A stretch of DNA of 64,000 nt from Streptomyces sp. PH10-H1 (GCF_030063355.1 NZ_JASISZ010000018.1:14656-78655); one strand, 5' to 3'. Counted from the first letter of the stretch, positions 1 through 8,283 are shown. Numbers and translations are program-made. Notes: a model not told the origin generated them from the letters alone.

Positions 1-56
1 GGGCCCCCCCGCGCCGGGGTGTGGGTGGGCGGGGGGGGGGGGGAGGGGGCGGGGGT

Positions 57-1037
57 TCAGGCCCGGTCGGCGAGGGGCTGCGGCTCTTCGGGTTGGGCGG
101 GGTGTTCGCGGGCTTGGGACGCGTTGCGGACCAAGGCGATGGCCTCGGTCAGGCGGTGGGTTCCGGCGCCGAGTCCGGATTCGGTCAGGGCCTTGCGGGC
201 GCTGTCGCGGGTGAGCGTGTCCGGGTCGCGGTGGGCTGCGGCGATGACCTCGGCCAGGCGTTGCAAGGAGGCCATCGGCGGGCGTCCGCCCTGGGCCTGG
301 GTGCGCGGTACGGAACCCCCGTCCTGCCCCTGGCCTGCGCTGTCGGAGTCGTCCTGATGTTCGTCCTGATGGGAATCGGTCGGTGTGACGGCAGCCGTTG
401 CGGTGTCCGGAAGGGGGGCTGCGGGTTCTTCGCCTCCGAAGGATTCGGTCGCAGCGGCGGGGGTGCTTTCGGTCGCCGAGGGCTGCTGTGTGCCGCGCTG
501 GCTTGGCGCTTCGGTGCCGACGGGCTCCTCGTACGGAACTCCTGCGGCGGTTCGGTGCGGCGGGGTTTGGCTGGGGCCATTGCTGCCGTGGCGGGTGATC
601 AGGATGTGCAGGTGGGTGGCGCCGGCCAGGGCGAGGGGGGCGATGGCGGACAGGATGGTGACTGTGGTGTCGTCGAGGTGGAGCTCGACTGTGCCGGGCT
701 GGTTGAGGTCGAGGGCGTGCAGGCCGTTGGCCCAGATGCTGGCGGCGGTGGCGGCGATGAACAGGGTCCAGGCGTACAGCCGTGCGGGCAGTGGGGCATC
801 GCGCAGGACCAGCAGGGCGCGTACGCCGTAGGCGATGAAGCCGTCGATCACGACCGGGAACAGGTAGGTGAGCTGGTGGCGGACGTGGACGGCGGTGGCC
901 ATCTGGCGCAGCGCGTCGAAGGACAGGGCGCAACCGGCGAGGCCGAGCAGGATGATGGCGGCCTGGTCCCACCAGGTGGCGCGGTGGCGACTGGTCGGCT
1001 CTGCGGGGCCGGCTGCGGGTATGGCGGTGTCGGGCAT
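57..1037 (-). CDS. DUF2637 membrane protein of an integrative element
   Basis: 326 residues from an ATG. Four hydrophobic segments are visible at about 25-41, 56-77, 86-104 and 124-148, the pattern of DUF2637 (Spd-like) proteins carried by Streptomyces plasmids and AICEs. The remaining 175 residues are a polar Pro/Ala/Glu-rich tail ending in a helical, possibly DNA-binding region at about 263-310. It is the last visible minus-strand gene of the element, downstream of the DUF3631 gene and separated from it by a repeat-rich gap. A role in plasmid spread or membrane anchoring is usual for such neighbours but is inference. A run of 13 G lies just after its stop (31-43). Confidence 0.75.
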   Translation of the reverse strand: MPDTAIPAAGPAEPTSRHRATWWDQAAIILLGLAGCALSFDALRQMATAVHVRHQLTYLFPVVIDGFIAYGVRALLVLRDAPLPARLYAWTLFIAATAASIWANGLHALDLNQPGTVELHLDDTTVTILSAIAPLALAGATHLHILITRHGSNGPSQTPPHRTAAGVPYEEPVGTEAPSQRGTQQPSATESTPAAATESFGGEEPAAPLPDTATAAVTPTDSHQDEHQDDSDSAGQGQDGGSVPRTQAQGGRPPMASLQRLAEVIAAAHRDPDTLTRDSARKALTESGLGAGTHRLTEAIALVRNASQAREHPAQPEEPQPLADRA

Positions 1038-1068
1038 GCTGAAGGCTTCCTTGCTCTGGGTGTGTGCG

Positions 1069-1312
1069 AGGTGCCGTCTTTGCCGTCTTGCCGTTGCAAC
1101 CGCAGGTCAGGGGCGGTACGGCAGGGCGCGCCTGTGGCGTCCGGGACGGCAGGGGCACGCGGCGGCGTGCACTGTCGGGCGCGGTTCGTCCGCTGGTGGT
1201 CCAAGCGGCGGGGACGGATCGTGATCCGTCTTGGGACGGCTTGCCGTCCCACTTTCAGGGCCGTTGACCTGCTGTTTTCCGTCTGGGACGGCAAGGACGG
1301 CAGAAGACGGGT
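1069..1312. repeat. Iteron-like field of GACGGCA/TGCCGTC repeats
   Basis: The 341-bp gap between the DUF2637 and DUF3631 genes has no gene. It holds at least eight copies of the 7-mer GACGGCA or close variants in both orientations: TGCCGTC near 1072 and 1081, TGCCGTT at 1089, GACGGCA at 1145, GGACGGATC/GATCCGTC around 1212-1230, GGGACGGC-TT-GCCGTCCC at 1233-1250, GGGACGGCA at 1285 and GGACGGCA at 1295. Clustered short repeats in a plasmid replication module usually mark an origin or the operator of a replication protein. The origin assignment is inference. Confidence 0.5.
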
Positions 1313-1378
1313 GTGTGGCTCGGGCTGATCCCTGCCGATAGCGCGATGGTTGCGCGGTGGCAGGGACCAGCGGCCCGA

Positions 1379-2542
1379 TCAGCCCGCGTCGGCCTGTGGG
1401 TTGCCGAGGGGGTGGACACCGGGGCAGTAGCGCTTCCAGGCGTCGGTGAACTTGGCGCGGGTGTAGCCCTTGCGCTGGATGTCGCCTGCACGCACGTTGC
1501 CGGAGTGGATGCCGTACTCGCGCAGCATCGCGCAGAGGCCGCGCGGGGTCAGGCCACCGCGCCCGTGTTCGGCCCAGGGGGCTTCGGGGTCGCCGTTGAG
1601 TGCGTAGAGGATCTCATCCGTGCAGAGTTGTGCCTGCTCGCCTTTGGCGTGGAAGATCCGCCGGATGTCGGCGAGGATGCGGGCGTTGCTGGGGCTGTCC
1701 TGCTCTGCCTCGGCTTCGGCGGTGACCATGGTCGTGCAGGCGTGCCGGGCGCGGTCGGGCCAGGGGCCGCCTGCGAGGTCGGCGATGATCACCAGGGGTT
1801 CCCAGGTGTCGGCGGCGCGGTCCTCGACCGGCATGGAGGGCTCCAGCAGCAGGGCCTGCTCGGCCAGGGGTGCTGTCCACTGGGCGAGGAGGGCGCGCAG
1901 TTCGTGTAGGTCGGGGCTGTCGCGCTTGGTGCGGTAGGGGCTGACGTGCTCGCCTGTGGCACGGCGGCGCATGCGGACCACGATGGAGCGGTCCATGATC
2001 GTGTCGGGGAGGTCGCCGATGCCTGCCAGCGCCGCCATGGCGAAGGTGTGGAAGCGGTGGGGGGTGTGGTCGTTGCCGACCACGCGAAGGACGTAGCGGT
2101 CGCGCTGGTGCCCGGCGTTGAGCAGGCCGCGCATCTCCTCGTTCTTCTCGGCCTGCTTGGGAGTGCCGAAGATGGTGTCGGCCTCGTCGACGAGCAGGGT
2201 GGGGGGTTCCTCGGTGATGGAGCGGAAGACGGCGGCCGCAGTCGAGTTGACCGTCATGACGGGGTGGTGGACGGTCTCGGTCAGGATGTCGAGGAGCCGG
2301 GACTTTCCGCAGCGTTTCGCTGGGCCGACCACGGCCAGCCGAGGGGCGTGCTGCCAGGAGGGCTGCAGGTGGGTGGCGGCGACCCAGAGCACGGTGGCGT
2401 CCAGCGCTTCCTCGCTCGGCAGGATCACGAAGCGGGCCACCGCCGCCTTGAGCCGGTCCAGGAGGGCCGCGCCGTGGCTGGCGGTGGCGTCGGGATCCGG
2501 TTGTGCTGCGTGGATGGGGTCGGGGCGGGTATCGTCACTCAT
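1379..2542 (-). CDS. DUF3631 ATPase, probable replication protein of the element
   Basis: 387 residues from an ATG. A P-loop GPAKRCGKS is at about 73-81 and a Walker B-type stretch LLVDEAD at about 116-122, followed by an arginine-rich region and the C-terminal DUF3631 block with a conserved aromatic end. DUF3631 proteins are common in actinobacterial plasmids and integrative elements and are often paired with primase-like functions; the exact activity is not established from sequence. The gene lies just downstream of a leader containing hairpins (2543-2662) and upstream of an iteron-like field, as expected for a replication gene. Confidence 0.75.
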   Translation of the reverse strand: MSDDTRPDPIHAAQPDPDATASHGAALLDRLKAAVARFVILPSEEALDATVLWVAATHLQPSWQHAPRLAVVGPAKRCGKSRLLDILTETVHHPVMTVNSTAAAVFRSITEEPPTLLVDEADTIFGTPKQAEKNEEMRGLLNAGHQRDRYVLRVVGNDHTPHRFHTFAMAALAGIGDLPDTIMDRSIVVRMRRRATGEHVSPYRTKRDSPDLHELRALLAQWTAPLAEQALLLEPSMPVEDRAADTWEPLVIIADLAGGPWPDRARHACTTMVTAEAEAEQDSPSNARILADIRRIFHAKGEQAQLCTDEILYALNGDPEAPWAEHGRGGLTPRGLCAMLREYGIHSGNVRAGDIQRKGYTRAKFTDAWKRYCPGVHPLGNPQADAG

Positions 2543-2630
2543 GGAGATTCCTCACTCGACGGCTCCGGGGGGCAACCCGGTCCGTCGTTGGTTAGCTGTC
2601 CAGGGATGGGCGGTGTCGAGGTTTCCGTTC

Positions 2631-2662
2631 AACCCCCGGTGTTCGTAGCGCCGGGGGTTTTG
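2631..2662 (+). terminator. Hairpin with T-run in the leader of the DUF3631 gene, opposite strand
   Basis: Inverted repeat AACCCCCGGTG / CGCCGGGGGTT with 7-nt loop TTCGTAG followed by TTTT on the plus strand. It lies about 90 bp upstream of the minus-strand DUF3631 start, so a plus-strand RNA ending here would be antisense to that gene's leader. A second inverted repeat (CGACGG...CCGTCG, 2557-2587) lies between. The same arrangement recurs upstream of the replication operon of the second element (54907-54937). Confidence 0.6.
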
Positions 2663-2756
2663 TCGTTCTCTGGCGACGCGAGCGCCGTTCCTAACCTCCT
2701 CCAGGTTGGGATTTCCATGCCATGCCATCATTTGTACCCTGCTTGGCGTACGAAGT

Positions 2757-2792
2757 CAAACCGATGAGCGGTTTGAGTATCCATGCGATGGA
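2757..2792. promoter_or_regulatory. Two adjacent inverted repeats upstream of the XRE regulator
   Basis: CAAACCG-ATGAG-CGGTTTG (2757-2775) is followed by TCCAT-GCG-ATGGA (2780-2792). Both lie in the gene-free stretch 2663-2930 between the divergent DUF3631 and XRE genes, where an element's control operators would be expected. Binding by the adjacent XRE protein is inference. Confidence 0.4.
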
Positions 2793-2930
2793 AGAATAGC
2801 CCCAGGCGGGGCGCGCATGTGATCTGCGCCACTTTAGGGTTCATGCTCCTATGGGTTGGGAATCCAATGCTGGTATGGTTTAACGAAGGTCCGGTGCAAT
2901 GTCGCATCGCCCAACAGGGAGGAGGTGAAC

Positions 2931-3449
2931 ATGGACGAGCCCAAGGAGCGCCATCTCGTCCCCAGCGAAGGGGAGGCCCTGGTGGCGCACAACCTGAAGA
3001 TCATGAGGAAGACCGCTCGGCTGTCGCAGGATGATGTCGCCGAGCGCATGAGGCGCCTTGGCTTCAAGTTCCATCAGACCCAGATCGCCAAGATCGAGAA
3101 CGGCACCCGTGCCATCCAGTTCGACGAGGTCATCGGCCTGGCGAAGGCGCTGAATCTGCCCGCCGAGTACTTCATGACCCAGGCAGTGGCCGACCCGCAC
3201 GATTTCCACTTCGAGCTCCAGGAAGCGGGCTTCCGCCTCCAAGATCGGGAGAAGGAGTGGAGAACCGCCCAGGATCTCGCCGACGCGGCGAGGGGGCGCC
3301 TCGAAGAAGCCGAGCGCGAATACGACGAGATCGCAGAACGCCTCGGCGTGGATACCGCTCCCAGCGGTGACGGGCTGACGTTCTACCCGGCTCCCAACTC
3401 GCCCGAGGACCCACTCCGTAAGGACGAGGGCACGCCCGCCGCCGAGTAG
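2931..3449 (+). CDS. XRE-family regulator of the element
   Basis: 172 residues. I chose the ATG at 2931 because it follows a strong ribosome binding site (GGGAGGAGGTG) and begins right before the conserved region; an upstream in-frame ATG at 2856 has no such site. A helix-turn-helix of Cro/CI type spans about residues 22-75 (LSQDDVAERM... QIAKIENG). A C-terminal segment of about 90-145 is charged and heptad-like, probably a coiled coil for dimerisation. It is divergent from the DUF3631 gene and precedes excisionase and integrase genes, so control of replication or excision is likely. Confidence 0.8.
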   Translation: MDEPKERHLVPSEGEALVAHNLKIMRKTARLSQDDVAERMRRLGFKFHQTQIAKIENGTRAIQFDEVIGLAKALNLPAEYFMTQAVADPHDFHFELQEAGFRLQDREKEWRTAQDLADAARGRLEEAEREYDEIAERLGVDTAPSGDGLTFYPAPNSPEDPLRKDEGTPAAE

Positions 3450-3472
3450 TCGCACGGCCCTGCCCCGCGCGT

Positions 3473-3518
3473 CCCCCGGTGCTACGAACGCCGAGGGCCG
3501 CCTTGCGGACCCTTTTTT
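3473..3518 (+). terminator. Hairpin pair and T-run after the XRE gene
   Basis: A hairpin with stem CCCCCGGTG/CGCCGAGGG and loop CTACGAA (3473-3497) overlaps a second one, GGGCCGC-CTT-GCGGACCC (3495-3512), followed by six T. The second is a plausible intrinsic terminator for the XRE transcript. The first is nearly the same hairpin, with the same loop, as the minus-strand reading of 2631-2659 on the other side of the XRE gene. Confidence 0.6.
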
Positions 3519-3584
3519 CACACCGCCCATCCCGCACAGCGATCACGTCGGCGCGTTGCCCTCGCGCCGCCGAGAGGTATCCCC

Positions 3585-3890
3585 ATGTCTGAAACGACCA
3601 TGCCCATCTCCCTGGTGGCGGACGCACTTGGCGTCAGCGCACAGGCCCTCCTGGACCTCGTACAGGCCAGCGCACCCACCGCGCCCGACCCCACCTTGGT
3701 CGCGCTGACCGTCGAGGAAGCCGCTCGCCGGCTCAGCGTCGGCCGGACAACGATGTACGCGCTCCTGGCCTCCGGTGAGATTCCGTCCGTGGCCGTAGGC
3801 CGCCTGCGCCGTATCCCGGCTGAGGCGCTGAACGACTACGTTGCCGCCCGCACCCGGTTCACCCGTTCGACCGTCGCTCTCGCGGCCTGA
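3585..3890 (+). CDS. Excisionase-like helix-turn-helix protein
   Basis: 101 residues from an ATG preceded by GAGAGGT. The C-terminal half carries a MerR/excisionase-type winged helix (LTVEEAARRLSVGRTTMYAL, then GRLRRIPAEALNDYV), as in the helix-turn-helix 17 family often annotated as Xis. The N-terminal about 45 residues are another small helical segment. It ends 11 bp before the integrase start, forming the usual xis-int pair. Directionality control of integrase is expected from family and place, not shown. Confidence 0.8.
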   Translation: MSETTMPISLVADALGVSAQALLDLVQASAPTAPDPTLVALTVEEAARRLSVGRTTMYALLASGEIPSVAVGRLRRIPAEALNDYVAARTRFTRSTVALAA

Positions 3891-3901
3891 GGGGGACTGT
3901 C

Positions 3902-5140
3902 ATGGCAAAGTCCCGGCAGCCCAACGGCGCCTCTACGATCTACCTCGGCAAGGACGGAAAGTGGCACGGCTACGTCACCGTCGGCGTCAAGGACGACGGT
4001 AAGACCGACCGCCGCCACATCAAGCGCAAGACCCGTGCCGAGACCACCAAGGCCGTTCGCGCGCTGGAGAAGGAGCGCGACGCGGGCCAAGTCCGGAAGG
4101 CCGGCCAGACCTGGACGGTCGAGTCCTGGCTGCTGCACTGGGTCGAGAACATCGCGGCCCTGCACGTCTCCGAGAACACCATCGACGGCTATCGCGTCGC
4201 CGTCTACCACCACCTCGTACCCGGCCTCGGCGCTCACCGCCTGGCGAAGCTGGAGCCCGAGCACCTGGAGCGCTTCTACAAGAAGATGCAGGACGAAGGC
4301 AGCTCGGCCGGTACGGCGCACCAGGTCCACCGCACCGTGCGCGCCGCCCTCAACGAGGCCAGGCGGCGGCGCCACCTCACCGAGAACCCCGCCAGCATCG
4401 CCAAGGCACCGCGCTTGGTGGAGGAAGAGGTGGTGCCGTACACGGTCGAGGAGGTCCAGCTCCTTCTGGAAGTGGCCAACCGTGAACGGAACGCCGCACG
4501 TTGGGTCATCGCTCTGGCGCTGGGCCTTCGTCAGGGCGAGGTTCTCGGACTCAAGTGGACGGACGTCGACTTCGACCTCGGGGTGCTGGTCGTCCACCGA
4601 GGGCGACTTCGGCCCCGGTACCAGCACGGCTGCGGCGACAGTTGCGGGCGCAAGCCCGGGTACTGCCCGCAGAAGGTCAACATCCGGCGCGAGGCCAAGG
4701 AGACCAAATCCCGTGCCGGACGGCGGCCCATCGGTGTCCCCGACGAGCTGATGAAGCTCCTCGCTCAGCATCGGGACGAGCAGGAACGTGAACGTTGCAT
4801 TGCCCGTGACCTGTGGGTGGAGAAGGGATATGTCTTCACTTCGCCGACCGGCGAGCCGCTCAACCCGAACACGGACCACCACAAGTGGAAGGAGCTGCTG
4901 CGGTCGGCAGGACTACGGGACGGTCGACTGCATGATGCCCGTCACACCGCGGGCACCATCCTGCTGATCCTCGGCGTCTCCGACACGGTCGTGGACGCGA
5001 TCATGGGCTGGGAGCCCGGCCAGTCGGCCCGCATGCGCCGGCGTTACCAGCACCTGACCGATCGGGTCCTCAAGGACACGGCCGCCAAGATCGGCGGACT
5101 CCTCTGGACCCGCCCGGACCAGCGGCCTCCCGCCGCCTGA
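3902..5140 (+). CDS. Tyrosine site-specific integrase
   Basis: 412 residues from an ATG. An N-terminal arm-binding/AP2-like part and SAM-like core-binding domain are followed by the catalytic domain: Arg in LGLRQGEVLGLKW, His344 and Arg347 in LHDARHT, and the nucleophile Tyr382 in RRRYQHLTD. A Cys-rich insertion (HGCGDSCGRKPGYC) after the first catalytic Arg is common in actinobacterial integrases. The gene is next to a tRNA-Ser gene, the likely attachment site. Integrates and, with the excisionase, excises the element. Confidence 0.93.
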   Translation: MAKSRQPNGASTIYLGKDGKWHGYVTVGVKDDGKTDRRHIKRKTRAETTKAVRALEKERDAGQVRKAGQTWTVESWLLHWVENIAALHVSENTIDGYRVAVYHHLVPGLGAHRLAKLEPEHLERFYKKMQDEGSSAGTAHQVHRTVRAALNEARRRRHLTENPASIAKAPRLVEEEVVPYTVEEVQLLLEVANRERNAARWVIALALGLRQGEVLGLKWTDVDFDLGVLVVHRGRLRPRYQHGCGDSCGRKPGYCPQKVNIRREAKETKSRAGRRPIGVPDELMKLLAQHRDEQERERCIARDLWVEKGYVFTSPTGEPLNPNTDHHKWKELLRSAGLRDGRLHDARHTAGTILLILGVSDTVVDAIMGWEPGQSARMRRRYQHLTDRVLKDTAAKIGGLLWTRPDQRPPAA

Positions 5141-5148
5141 TCTGGGCA

Positions 5149-5170
5149 ACTGCAACCCAAACTGCAACCC
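5149..5170. repeat. Tandem 10-mers beyond the integrase stop, arm-type site candidate
   Basis: ACTGCAACCC occurs at 5149-5158 and again at 5161-5170, a 12-bp period about one helical turn. Short tandem repeats between an integrase stop and the att core are typical of arm-type integrase binding sites in actinomycete elements; binding is inferred. Confidence 0.45.
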
Positions 5171-5176
5171 TCGAAC

Positions 5177-5215
5177 GACGTAGGGCCCGACCGCGATGCG
5201 GTCGGGCCCTACGTC
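5177..5215. terminator. Strong bidirectional hairpin between integrase and tRNA-Ser
   Basis: Perfect 18-bp arms GACGTAGGGCCCGACCGC / GCGGTCGGGCCCTACGTC with a 3-nt loop GAT. It lies between the convergent integrase and tRNA-Ser genes, so it can stop transcripts from both sides. No long T-run is present, as is usual in high-GC actinobacteria. Confidence 0.75.
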
Positions 5216-5233
5216 TGCCCTGGTGGGCGGGTG

Positions 5234-5318
5234 CGGAGGATACGAGATTCGAACTCGTGAGGGGTTGCCCCCAACACGCTTTCCAAGCGTGCGCCCTAGG
5301 CCACTAGGCGAATCCTCC
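5234..5318 (-). tRNA. tRNA-Ser(GGA)
   Basis: Read on the minus strand the gene runs from GGAGGATTCG to ATCCTCC plus discriminator G. The seven-pair acceptor stem GGAGGAT/ATCCTCC, the anticodon loop TTGGAAA on a CACGC/GCGTG stem (anticodon GGA), a long variable arm with GGGGGCAACCCC and the T-loop TTCGAAT are all visible; the long variable arm is a class II mark and fits serine. CCA is not encoded. Its 3' end faces the integrase gene and is the probable attB of the left element. A candidate -10 box TAGTGT is at 5326-5331 on the minus strand. Confidence 0.95.
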
Positions 5319-5393
5319 GCGACGAACACTACAAGACGGGGAGGGGTGCTAGCGAACTCGTAAGCCGGTGATCCGATCGGGTACGCTGTGCGC

Positions 5394-5482
5394 AGCCCCT
5401 CACGTGGCGCTATCTCGCTGAACTCCCCCAGGGCCGGAAGGCAGCAAGGGTAGGTGGGCTCTGGCGGGTGCGTGGGGGGTCT
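5394..5482 (+). ncRNA. ffs: SRP RNA (4.5S-type)
   Basis: The conserved apical domain of bacterial signal recognition particle RNA is seen at 5431-5451 (GGGCCGGAAGGCAGCAAGGG), with the GGAA-type tetraloop and asymmetric loop. Flanking segments GCCCCTCACGTGG and the run near GTGGGGGGTC pair to close the rod. Ends are approximate. A candidate -10 box TACGCT at 5382-5387 is at the right distance from 5394. The gene lies just upstream of dnaX, a common place in actinobacteria. Confidence 0.9.
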
Positions 5483-5535
5483 TTGCTTGCCCTCGGGGGC
5501 GTCGGTTGTCAGTGGGCCCCGATATCGTCGTAGGC

Positions 5536-7833
5536 GTGTCCCTCGCTCTGTACCGCCGCTACCGTCCCGAGTCCTTCGCCGAGGTCATCGGGCAGGAGCA
5601 CGTAACCGACCCGTTGCAGCAGGCGCTGCGCAACAACCGGGTCAATCACGCGTACCTGTTCAGTGGACCGCGAGGCTGCGGGAAGACGACGAGTGCGCGC
5701 ATCCTGGCGCGGTGTCTGAACTGCGTTCAGGGGCCGACGCCGACGCCGTGCGGGGAGTGCCAGTCGTGCCAGGACCTGGCGCGGAACGGGCCGGGGTCGA
5801 TCGATGTGATCGAGATCGACGCGGCGTCGCACGGTGGTGTGGACGATGCGCGTGACCTGCGGGAGAAGGCGTTCTTCGGGCCGGCGGGCAGCCGGTACAA
5901 GATCTACATCATCGACGAGGCGCACATGGTCACCCCGCAGGGCTTCAACGCCCTGCTGAAGGTGGTCGAGGAGCCCCCGGAGCATCTGAAGTTCATCTTC
6001 GCGACCACGGAGCCCGAGAAGGTCATCGGCACGATCCGGTCGCGTACCCACCACTACCCGTTCCGGCTGGTGCCGCCCGGCACGCTGCGGGACTACCTCG
6101 CGGAGGTCTGTGCCCGGGAGGACATTCCGGTCGCGGACGGGGTGTATCCGCTGGTGGTGCGGTCGGGCGCGGGGTCGGTGCGTGACTCGATGTCGGTGAT
6201 GGACCAGCTGCTGGCGGGCGCGGGCGCCGAGGGTGTGACGTATGCCATGGCGACGGCGCTGCTCGGATATACGGACGCGGCGCTGCTCGACGAGGTGGTG
6301 GACGCGTTCGCGTCGGGCGACGGGGCCGCGGTCTTCGAGATCGTCGACCGGGTCATCGAGGGCGGGCACGATCCGCGGCGCTTCGTGGCGGACCTACTGG
6401 AGCGGCTGCGCGATCTGGTGATCATCGCGGCGGTTCCGGACGCGGTGGACAAGGGGCTCATCGATGCCCCGAGCGATGTCATCGAGCGGATGCGGGCCCA
6501 GACGTCCGTGTTCGGCGCCGCCGAGCTGAGCCGGGCGGCCGACCTGGTCAACACCGGTCTGACCGAGATGCGGGGAGCCACGTCCCCGCGGCTCCAGCTG
6601 GAGCTGATCTGCGCCCGGGTGCTGCTGCCCGCGGCGTACGATGACGAGCGGTCCGTCCAGGCCCGGCTGGACAAGCTGGAGCGGCGGGGCTTCGCCCCCG
6701 GTGCCGCCCCGGTCCCGGACTTCGCCTATCAGCCTGCCCGCGCCGATCACTCCGACCCCTCCGTCCACATTTCGGGCCCCGGGCCCGGCGGGTCCGATCC
6801 GGGTTCTGGCGGGTCCGGTCCTGGTGGGCCCGGCGGCCCGGCCTCGGTCCGTGCGGCCGTGGGCGGTGGGCGCCCGGGTCCGGCCGTGCAGCCGCCGGCC
6901 GCCGCGACGCCCGAACCGCGCGACGAGCCCGCGCCTGCCCCTGCCCCTGCCCCTAGTTCCGGCCCTGCGGACGGTGGCTCCCGGCAGCGGCCCGGCGCCT
7001 GGCCGACCACGGCCACTCCGGGCATTCCAGGTACACCGGCGGCCGCGTCCGCTCCGACGGCCCCATCCGCTGCCCCGGCCGAGGCCCCCCGCCCCGGCGC
7101 CTGGCCGACGGCGGCTCCGGGCCCGGCCGCCCCGCCGGCGCAATCCGCTCCCGCTCCCGCCGTCAGCCCCGCACCGGCCCCCGCCGCCCCGGCGTCGTCC
7201 GGGTTCGTGGGGGATCCCGCGCGGGTGCGGCAGATGTGGCCGGACATTCTGGAGGCGGTGAAGAACCGCCGCAGGCTCACGTGGATGCTCCTGCTGAACA
7301 ACGCGCAGGTGGCCGGCTTCGATGGGCAGACGTTGCAGCTCGGATTCGACAATCCCGGCGCCCGCAACAGCTTCGCCAACAGCGGCAGCGAAGACGTACT
7401 GAAGCAGGCGATCAGCGACGCCCTCGGGGTGGAGTGGCGGATCGAGGCGATCGTCGACCCGTCGGGCGGGGGCGGAGGCGGAGGTGGCGCAGGAGGCGGC
7501 GGTGCCGGCTTCGGCGGCGGAAGCGGCGGCGGTGGCGGCGGTGGCGGGTCCAGGCCGCCCGGACCCTCCGCACCGTCCGCACCGGGCTCTCCCGTCTCCC
7601 TTGCCGCCCAGCAGGGCGGGCCCGTGCAGTCGGCCCCGTCCGCGCCGCAGGCGGCCGCCGCACGCCCGAGCGGTCCGCCTCCGCCGCGGATGACGGACGA
7701 GACGCCGCCGCCCCTGGAGGACGATATTCCGGAGGACGACGATGCGGACCTGGTTGAATCCCCCCTGTCCGGATACGAGCTCTTCGTGCGCGAAATGGGC
7801 GCTACGGTGATCGAGGAGATCCCGAACGACTGA
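5536..7833 (+). CDS. dnaX: DNA polymerase III subunit gamma/tau
   Basis: 765 residues from the GTG at 5536, chosen because family members begin with this SLALYRRYRPESF stretch; a start 10 codons earlier is possible. Clamp-loader AAA+ ATPase: Walker A GPRGCGKT at about 44-51, zinc-binding cysteines at 60, 63, 72, 75 and 78, DEAH at about 127-130 and the sensor TTEPEKVI. After about residue 380 there is a long Pro/Ala/Gly-rich linker, a conserved C-terminal domain (RQMWPDILEAVKNRRRLTWM), then a poly-glycine stretch (DNA 7466-7550) and an acidic tail. Loads the sliding clamp at the replication fork. Confidence 0.95.
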   Translation: MSLALYRRYRPESFAEVIGQEHVTDPLQQALRNNRVNHAYLFSGPRGCGKTTSARILARCLNCVQGPTPTPCGECQSCQDLARNGPGSIDVIEIDAASHGGVDDARDLREKAFFGPAGSRYKIYIIDEAHMVTPQGFNALLKVVEEPPEHLKFIFATTEPEKVIGTIRSRTHHYPFRLVPPGTLRDYLAEVCAREDIPVADGVYPLVVRSGAGSVRDSMSVMDQLLAGAGAEGVTYAMATALLGYTDAALLDEVVDAFASGDGAAVFEIVDRVIEGGHDPRRFVADLLERLRDLVIIAAVPDAVDKGLIDAPSDVIERMRAQTSVFGAAELSRAADLVNTGLTEMRGATSPRLQLELICARVLLPAAYDDERSVQARLDKLERRGFAPGAAPVPDFAYQPARADHSDPSVHISGPGPGGSDPGSGGSGPGGPGGPASVRAAVGGGRPGPAVQPPAAATPEPRDEPAPAPAPAPSSGPADGGSRQRPGAWPTTATPGIPGTPAAASAPTAPSAAPAEAPRPGAWPTAAPGPAAPPAQSAPAPAVSPAPAPAAPASSGFVGDPARVRQMWPDILEAVKNRRRLTWMLLLNNAQVAGFDGQTLQLGFDNPGARNSFANSGSEDVLKQAISDALGVEWRIEAIVDPSGGGGGGGGAGGGGAGFGGGSGGGGGGGGSRPPGPSAPSAPGSPVSLAAQQGGPVQSAPSAPQAAAARPSGPPPPRMTDETPPPLEDDIPEDDDADLVESPLSGYELFVREMGATVIEEIPND

Positions 7834-7950
7834 TGTCGCATGATGTTCCGCGTCGCGTCGTCCGTTCCTCCGTACGGCGTAGGGCGCAGGGCCGTCCGAG
7901 CACGTAGGCTCGCCCTACCGCGCAACGTCGTCGTAGGCAGGAGCGAATAC

Positions 7951-8283
7951 GTGATCCCCGGTGGTCAGCCGAACATGCAGCAGCTGCTCCAGCAGGCCCA
8001 GAAAATGCAGCAGGACCTGGCCACGGCCCAGCAGGAGCTGGCCGAGACCGAGGTCGAGGGTTCCGCGGGCGGCGGTCTGGTGACGGCCACGGTGACCGGA
8101 GCAGGTGAGCTCCGCGGTCTGGTCATCGACCCGAAGGCGGTCGATCCTGAAGACACGGAGACGCTGGCCGATCTGGTCGTCGCCGCCGTGCACAACGCGA
8201 ACGCGACCGCGGTGGAGCTCCAGCAGCAGAAGCTCGGTCCCCTCGCCCAAGGGCTGGGCGGCATGCCCGGTCTGCCGTTCTAG
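7951..8283 (+). CDS. ybaB: YbaB/EbfC nucleoid-associated protein
   Basis: 110 residues from the GTG at 7951, the start that precedes [19 protein letters not shown]; a longer in-frame extension from 7840 has no family support. The helical Q-rich N-terminus, the central beta segment ([18 protein letters not shown]) and the C-terminal helix are those of the YbaB/EbfC dimer, a DNA-binding protein. It stands between dnaX and recR, the order kept in most bacteria, which suggests a link to recombination or replication. Confidence 0.92.
   Translation: MIPGGQPNMQQLLQQAQKMQQDLATAQQELAETEVEGSAGGGLVTATVTGAGELRGLVIDPKAVDPEDTETLADLVVAAVHNANATAVELQQQKLGPLAQGLGGMPGLPF

Larger units (their letters stand above)
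1..5320. mobile_element. Right part of an AICE-like integrated element at tRNA-Ser
   Basis: Gene content reads, left to right, DUF2637 membrane protein, DUF3631 ATPase (both minus), XRE regulator, excisionase and tyrosine integrase (all plus), ending at a tRNA-Ser whose 3' end faces the integrase. This is the usual layout of actinomycete integrative elements, where the integrase gene sits beside the att core in the tRNA 3' end. Past the tRNA the sequence turns into conserved core chromosome (SRP RNA, dnaX). The other end of the element lies left of the window, so the att direct repeat cannot be confirmed here. No TraB/FtsK-type transfer gene is seen in the visible part. Confidence 0.8.

Noticed and set aside
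7466-7552. Repeat element in the GGC-rich tract
   Set aside because: It is the codon pattern for a poly-glycine linker near the DnaX C-terminus, not an independent repeat.
6747-7925. Long minus-strand frame opposite dnaX
   Set aside because: Composition is a mirror of the Pro/Ala/Gly-rich linker of DnaX; no family features.
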